Source: JAEXZL01 sp049943125 (GTDB taxonomy: Bacteria; Bacillota; Clostridia; Clostridiales; Clostridiaceae). From it: a stretch of 64,000 bases of DNA. The DNA lies in contig NZ_CP188040.1 in the NCBI RefSeq assembly GCF_049943125.1, forward strand, positions 3,038,001 to 3,102,000, read 5' to 3'. Of this stretch, positions 62,413 through 64,000 are shown piece by piece; position 1 is the stretch's first letter; each line of letters begins with the position of its first letter. The notes under the pieces were generated by a model. It was not told the origin of the DNA. It was given only the letters and a program-made list of their open reading frames with translations, and did no database searches. The position numbers were made by a program, and so were the translations under genes.

Positions 62413-62449
62413 AATAAGGGGATGGGTAATCTATATAAAGGAGAAGGTC

Positions 62450-63154
62450 ATGGAGATTAACAAAGGCTCATACAGACATCTTAAAATATCAGATTTACCC
62501 GAAGAAGAAAGACCAAGAGAGAAGCTTCTAAAAATGGGAGCACAAGCTCTCACAAATTCAGAGCTTTTAGCTCTCATACTAAGAACTGGTAATAAGAACG
62601 AAAATATAATTCATCTTTGCGACAGGATTTTATCAGAATTTCAAGGACTTGCTGGACTCATTAATTGCACTCCTCAAAGGCTGATGAGAATCGGCGGAAT
62701 AAAGGAAGCAAAAGCAGCTCAGCTTTGTGCCCTATTTGAAATTTCTAAGAGAGCTTACGTGCAAAAAGGAACGAAAATTAATAAGATTTCTAGCCCCATG
62801 GAGGCGGCAAACCTGGTGAGAGAAGATATGAAATTTCTTAAACAGGAAGTGTTAAGGCTCATAATGCTCAACACAAAAAACTGTGTGTTATTTACAAAGG
62901 ACATATTTATGGGAGGACTTAACTCTTCCATTGTGCATCCCAGAGAGATTTTTAGTGAAGCCTTGAGGTTTAATAGTGCTTCAATAATTGTTTGTCATAA
63001 TCATCCTTCTGGTGATCCATCTCCCAGTGATGAAGATATTAATATCACTCTTCGATTAAAGGAATGTGGTAAGCTAATGGGGATAGAGCTCATAGATCAC
63101 ATTATTATCGGAGGGAATTCATACGTAAGCTTAAAGGAAAAAGGAATAATCTAA
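62450..63154 (+). CDS. radC: RadC family JAMM-domain protein
   Basis: A 234-residue protein. The N-terminal helix-hairpin-helix region is followed by a JAB/MPN metalloprotease-like domain with the zinc motif HNHPSGDPSPSDED near residue 183. Once called a DNA repair protein, its biochemical role is unsettled. AAAGGAGAAGG precedes the ATG. It lies 18 bp upstream of mreB. Confidence 0.96.
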   Translation: MEINKGSYRHLKISDLPEEERPREKLLKMGAQALTNSELLALILRTGNKNENIIHLCDRILSEFQGLAGLINCTPQRLMRIGGIKEAKAAQLCALFEISKRAYVQKGTKINKISSPMEAANLVREDMKFLKQEVLRLIMLNTKNCVLFTKDIFMGGLNSSIVHPREIFSEALRFNSASIIVCHNHPSGDPSPSDEDINITLRLKECGKLMGIELIDHIIIGGNSYVSLKEKGII

Positions 63155-63172
63155 TATGAAAGGGGAATAAAC

Positions 63173-64000
63173 ATGGCATTGTTTGGAATGACAAAAGACA
63201 TGGGTATTGATTTAGGAACAGCTAATACATTAGTATATGTAAAAGGAAAAGGGATTGTACTTAGAGAGCCTTCAGTAGTGGCTATTAATAATATAACAAA
63301 AAGAGCTCTAGCAGTAGGAAGCGAAGCTAAGCTTATGATAGGAAGAACTCCTGGTAACATCGTTGCTATAAGACCACTTAAGGATGGAGTTATTGCTGAT
63401 TTTGATATAACTCAAACCATGATAAAAAAGCTTATAGAAAAGGTAACAGCTAAAAGCGCTTTTGCTAGTCCTCGTATTATAGTATGCTTCCCATCTGGGG
63501 TTACTCAGGTTGAAAAAAGAGCTATAGAGGAATCCACTAGGCAGGCGGGCGCTAGAGAAGTACTTCTCATGGAGGAACCAATGGCTGCTGCTATAGGAGC
63601 TGGTCTTCCTGTAGATGAACCTACTGGAAGCATGATTGTTGATATGGGAGGCGGAACTACTGAAATTGCTGTTATCTCCTTAGGTGGTATAGTAACTAGT
63701 AAGTCCCTCCGAATTGCTGGTGATGAGCTTGACCAGGCCATAATCAACTATATTAAGAAGGAATACAATCTTATGATAGGTGAGAGAACCTCTGAGGCTA
63801 TTAAGATGGAGCTAGGTTCTGCTTACAAGGTTGATGATGAAGAAAGAACAATGAATATAAAAGGAAGAGATTTAATATCAGGACTTCCTAAAACAATAGA
63901 AATTTCAGAGACACAAATCAGAGATGCATTGAAGGAGCCTATAGCTTCTATCATAGAAGCAATTAAAACAACTCTTGAAAAGACACCACCAGAGCTAGCT
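63173..64000 (+). CDS. mreB: Rod shape-determining protein MreB (3' partial)
   Basis: The first 276 codons of a bacterial actin, running off the window. Phosphate 1 loop MGIDLGTANTLVYVKGKG and phosphate 2 loop MIVDMGGGTTEIAVISLGG are present. It organises lateral wall synthesis with MreC and MreD, which probably follow outside the window. AAAGGGGA precedes the ATG. The maf-radC-mreB order marks it as the true MreB and the 14.3-kb gene as Mbl. Confidence 0.97.
   Translation, partial: MALFGMTKDMGIDLGTANTLVYVKGKGIVLREPSVVAINNITKRALAVGSEAKLMIGRTPGNIVAIRPLKDGVIADFDITQTMIKKLIEKVTAKSAFASPRIIVCFPSGVTQVEKRAIEESTRQAGAREVLLMEEPMAAAIGAGLPVDEPTGSMIVDMGGGTTEIAVISLGGIVTSKSLRIAGDELDQAIINYIKKEYNLMIGERTSEAIKMELGSAYKVDDEERTMNIKGRDLISGLPKTIEISETQIRDALKEPIASIIEAIKTTLEKTPPELA

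Overview
The window is a low-GC chromosomal segment of an anaerobic, endospore-forming Clostridium-type bacterium (Clostridiaceae is the best guess; the species cannot be fixed from this sequence). The evidence is the sporulation genes (spoIID, spoIIQ-like, spoIIID, yyaC, an alpha/beta SASP), the clostridial thiolase, the flavodiiron protein, a raiA-motif RNA, Firmicutes-type gene order, AGGAGG-like ribosome binding sites and many intrinsic terminators. It is almost entirely core chromosome. I saw no insertion sequence, prophage, CRISPR array or integrase.

Layout. 1-8.1 kb: a DUF1385-PrmC fusion (5' end outside the window), prfA, membrane proteins including a ZIP transporter, a lipase-like protein, then sua5-ywlE-rpiB-upp, which matches the Bacillus ywlC/ywlE/ywlF/upp neighbourhood. 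8.4-15.3 kb: thlA behind a sigma-A promoter with a possible Rex site, then the sporulation/cell-wall cluster ywmB-murA-spoIID-spoIIQ-spoIIID-mbl. 15.4-20 kb: yyaC, six tRNA genes (Tyr-Val-Thr-Tyr-Thr-Tyr), a SAM-I riboswitch with metK, and nagA. 20-29.3 kb: recD2, a degenerate ComFA-like protein, comFC, a raiA-motif ncRNA with its own promoter and terminator, hpf, secA, and prfB with its programmed +1 frameshift. 29.3-36.9 kb: an M28 peptidase, tex, an FMN riboswitch with ribU, the tsaE-tsaB-rimI operon, and two divergent tRNA-Trp genes flanking an orphan membrane-anchored protein. 37-47 kb: GNAT protein, heterodimeric ABC exporter, flavodiiron protein, DJ-1/PfpI protein, DNA polymerase IV, SASP. 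46-56 kb: YhaO/YhaN-like nuclease pair, zinc-binding lipoprotein, DEDDh exonuclease, MarR regulator, CBS protein, yaaA (apparently starting at ATA), S1-domain protein. 56-64 kb: pyk, pepD, an aromatic-acid-exporter-like protein, GNAT, SPOR protein, and DUF4321-maf-radC-mreB running off the end.

How it works together. Much of the window is translation support: both release factors and their methylase, t6A synthesis (Sua5, TsaB, TsaE), RimI, HPF, an S1-domain protein and eight tRNAs. The rest is mainly sporulation and envelope morphogenesis (MurA, SpoIID/Q/IIID, Mbl, MreB), secretion, DNA repair and oxygen or metal homeostasis.

The most interesting signals are: an ATA codon where the yaaA start should be; a 15-bp hairpin that buries the spoIID ribosome binding site; the independently transcribed raiA RNA; a ComFA homologue whose helicase motifs are lost; two very different tRNA-Trp genes about 1 kb apart; an 8-codon upstream ORF that may drive metK translation; and candidate operators for Rex (thlA), PerR (fprA) and a Zur-like regulator (the zinc lipoprotein gene). 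I did not find an obvious wholly new multi-gene system.
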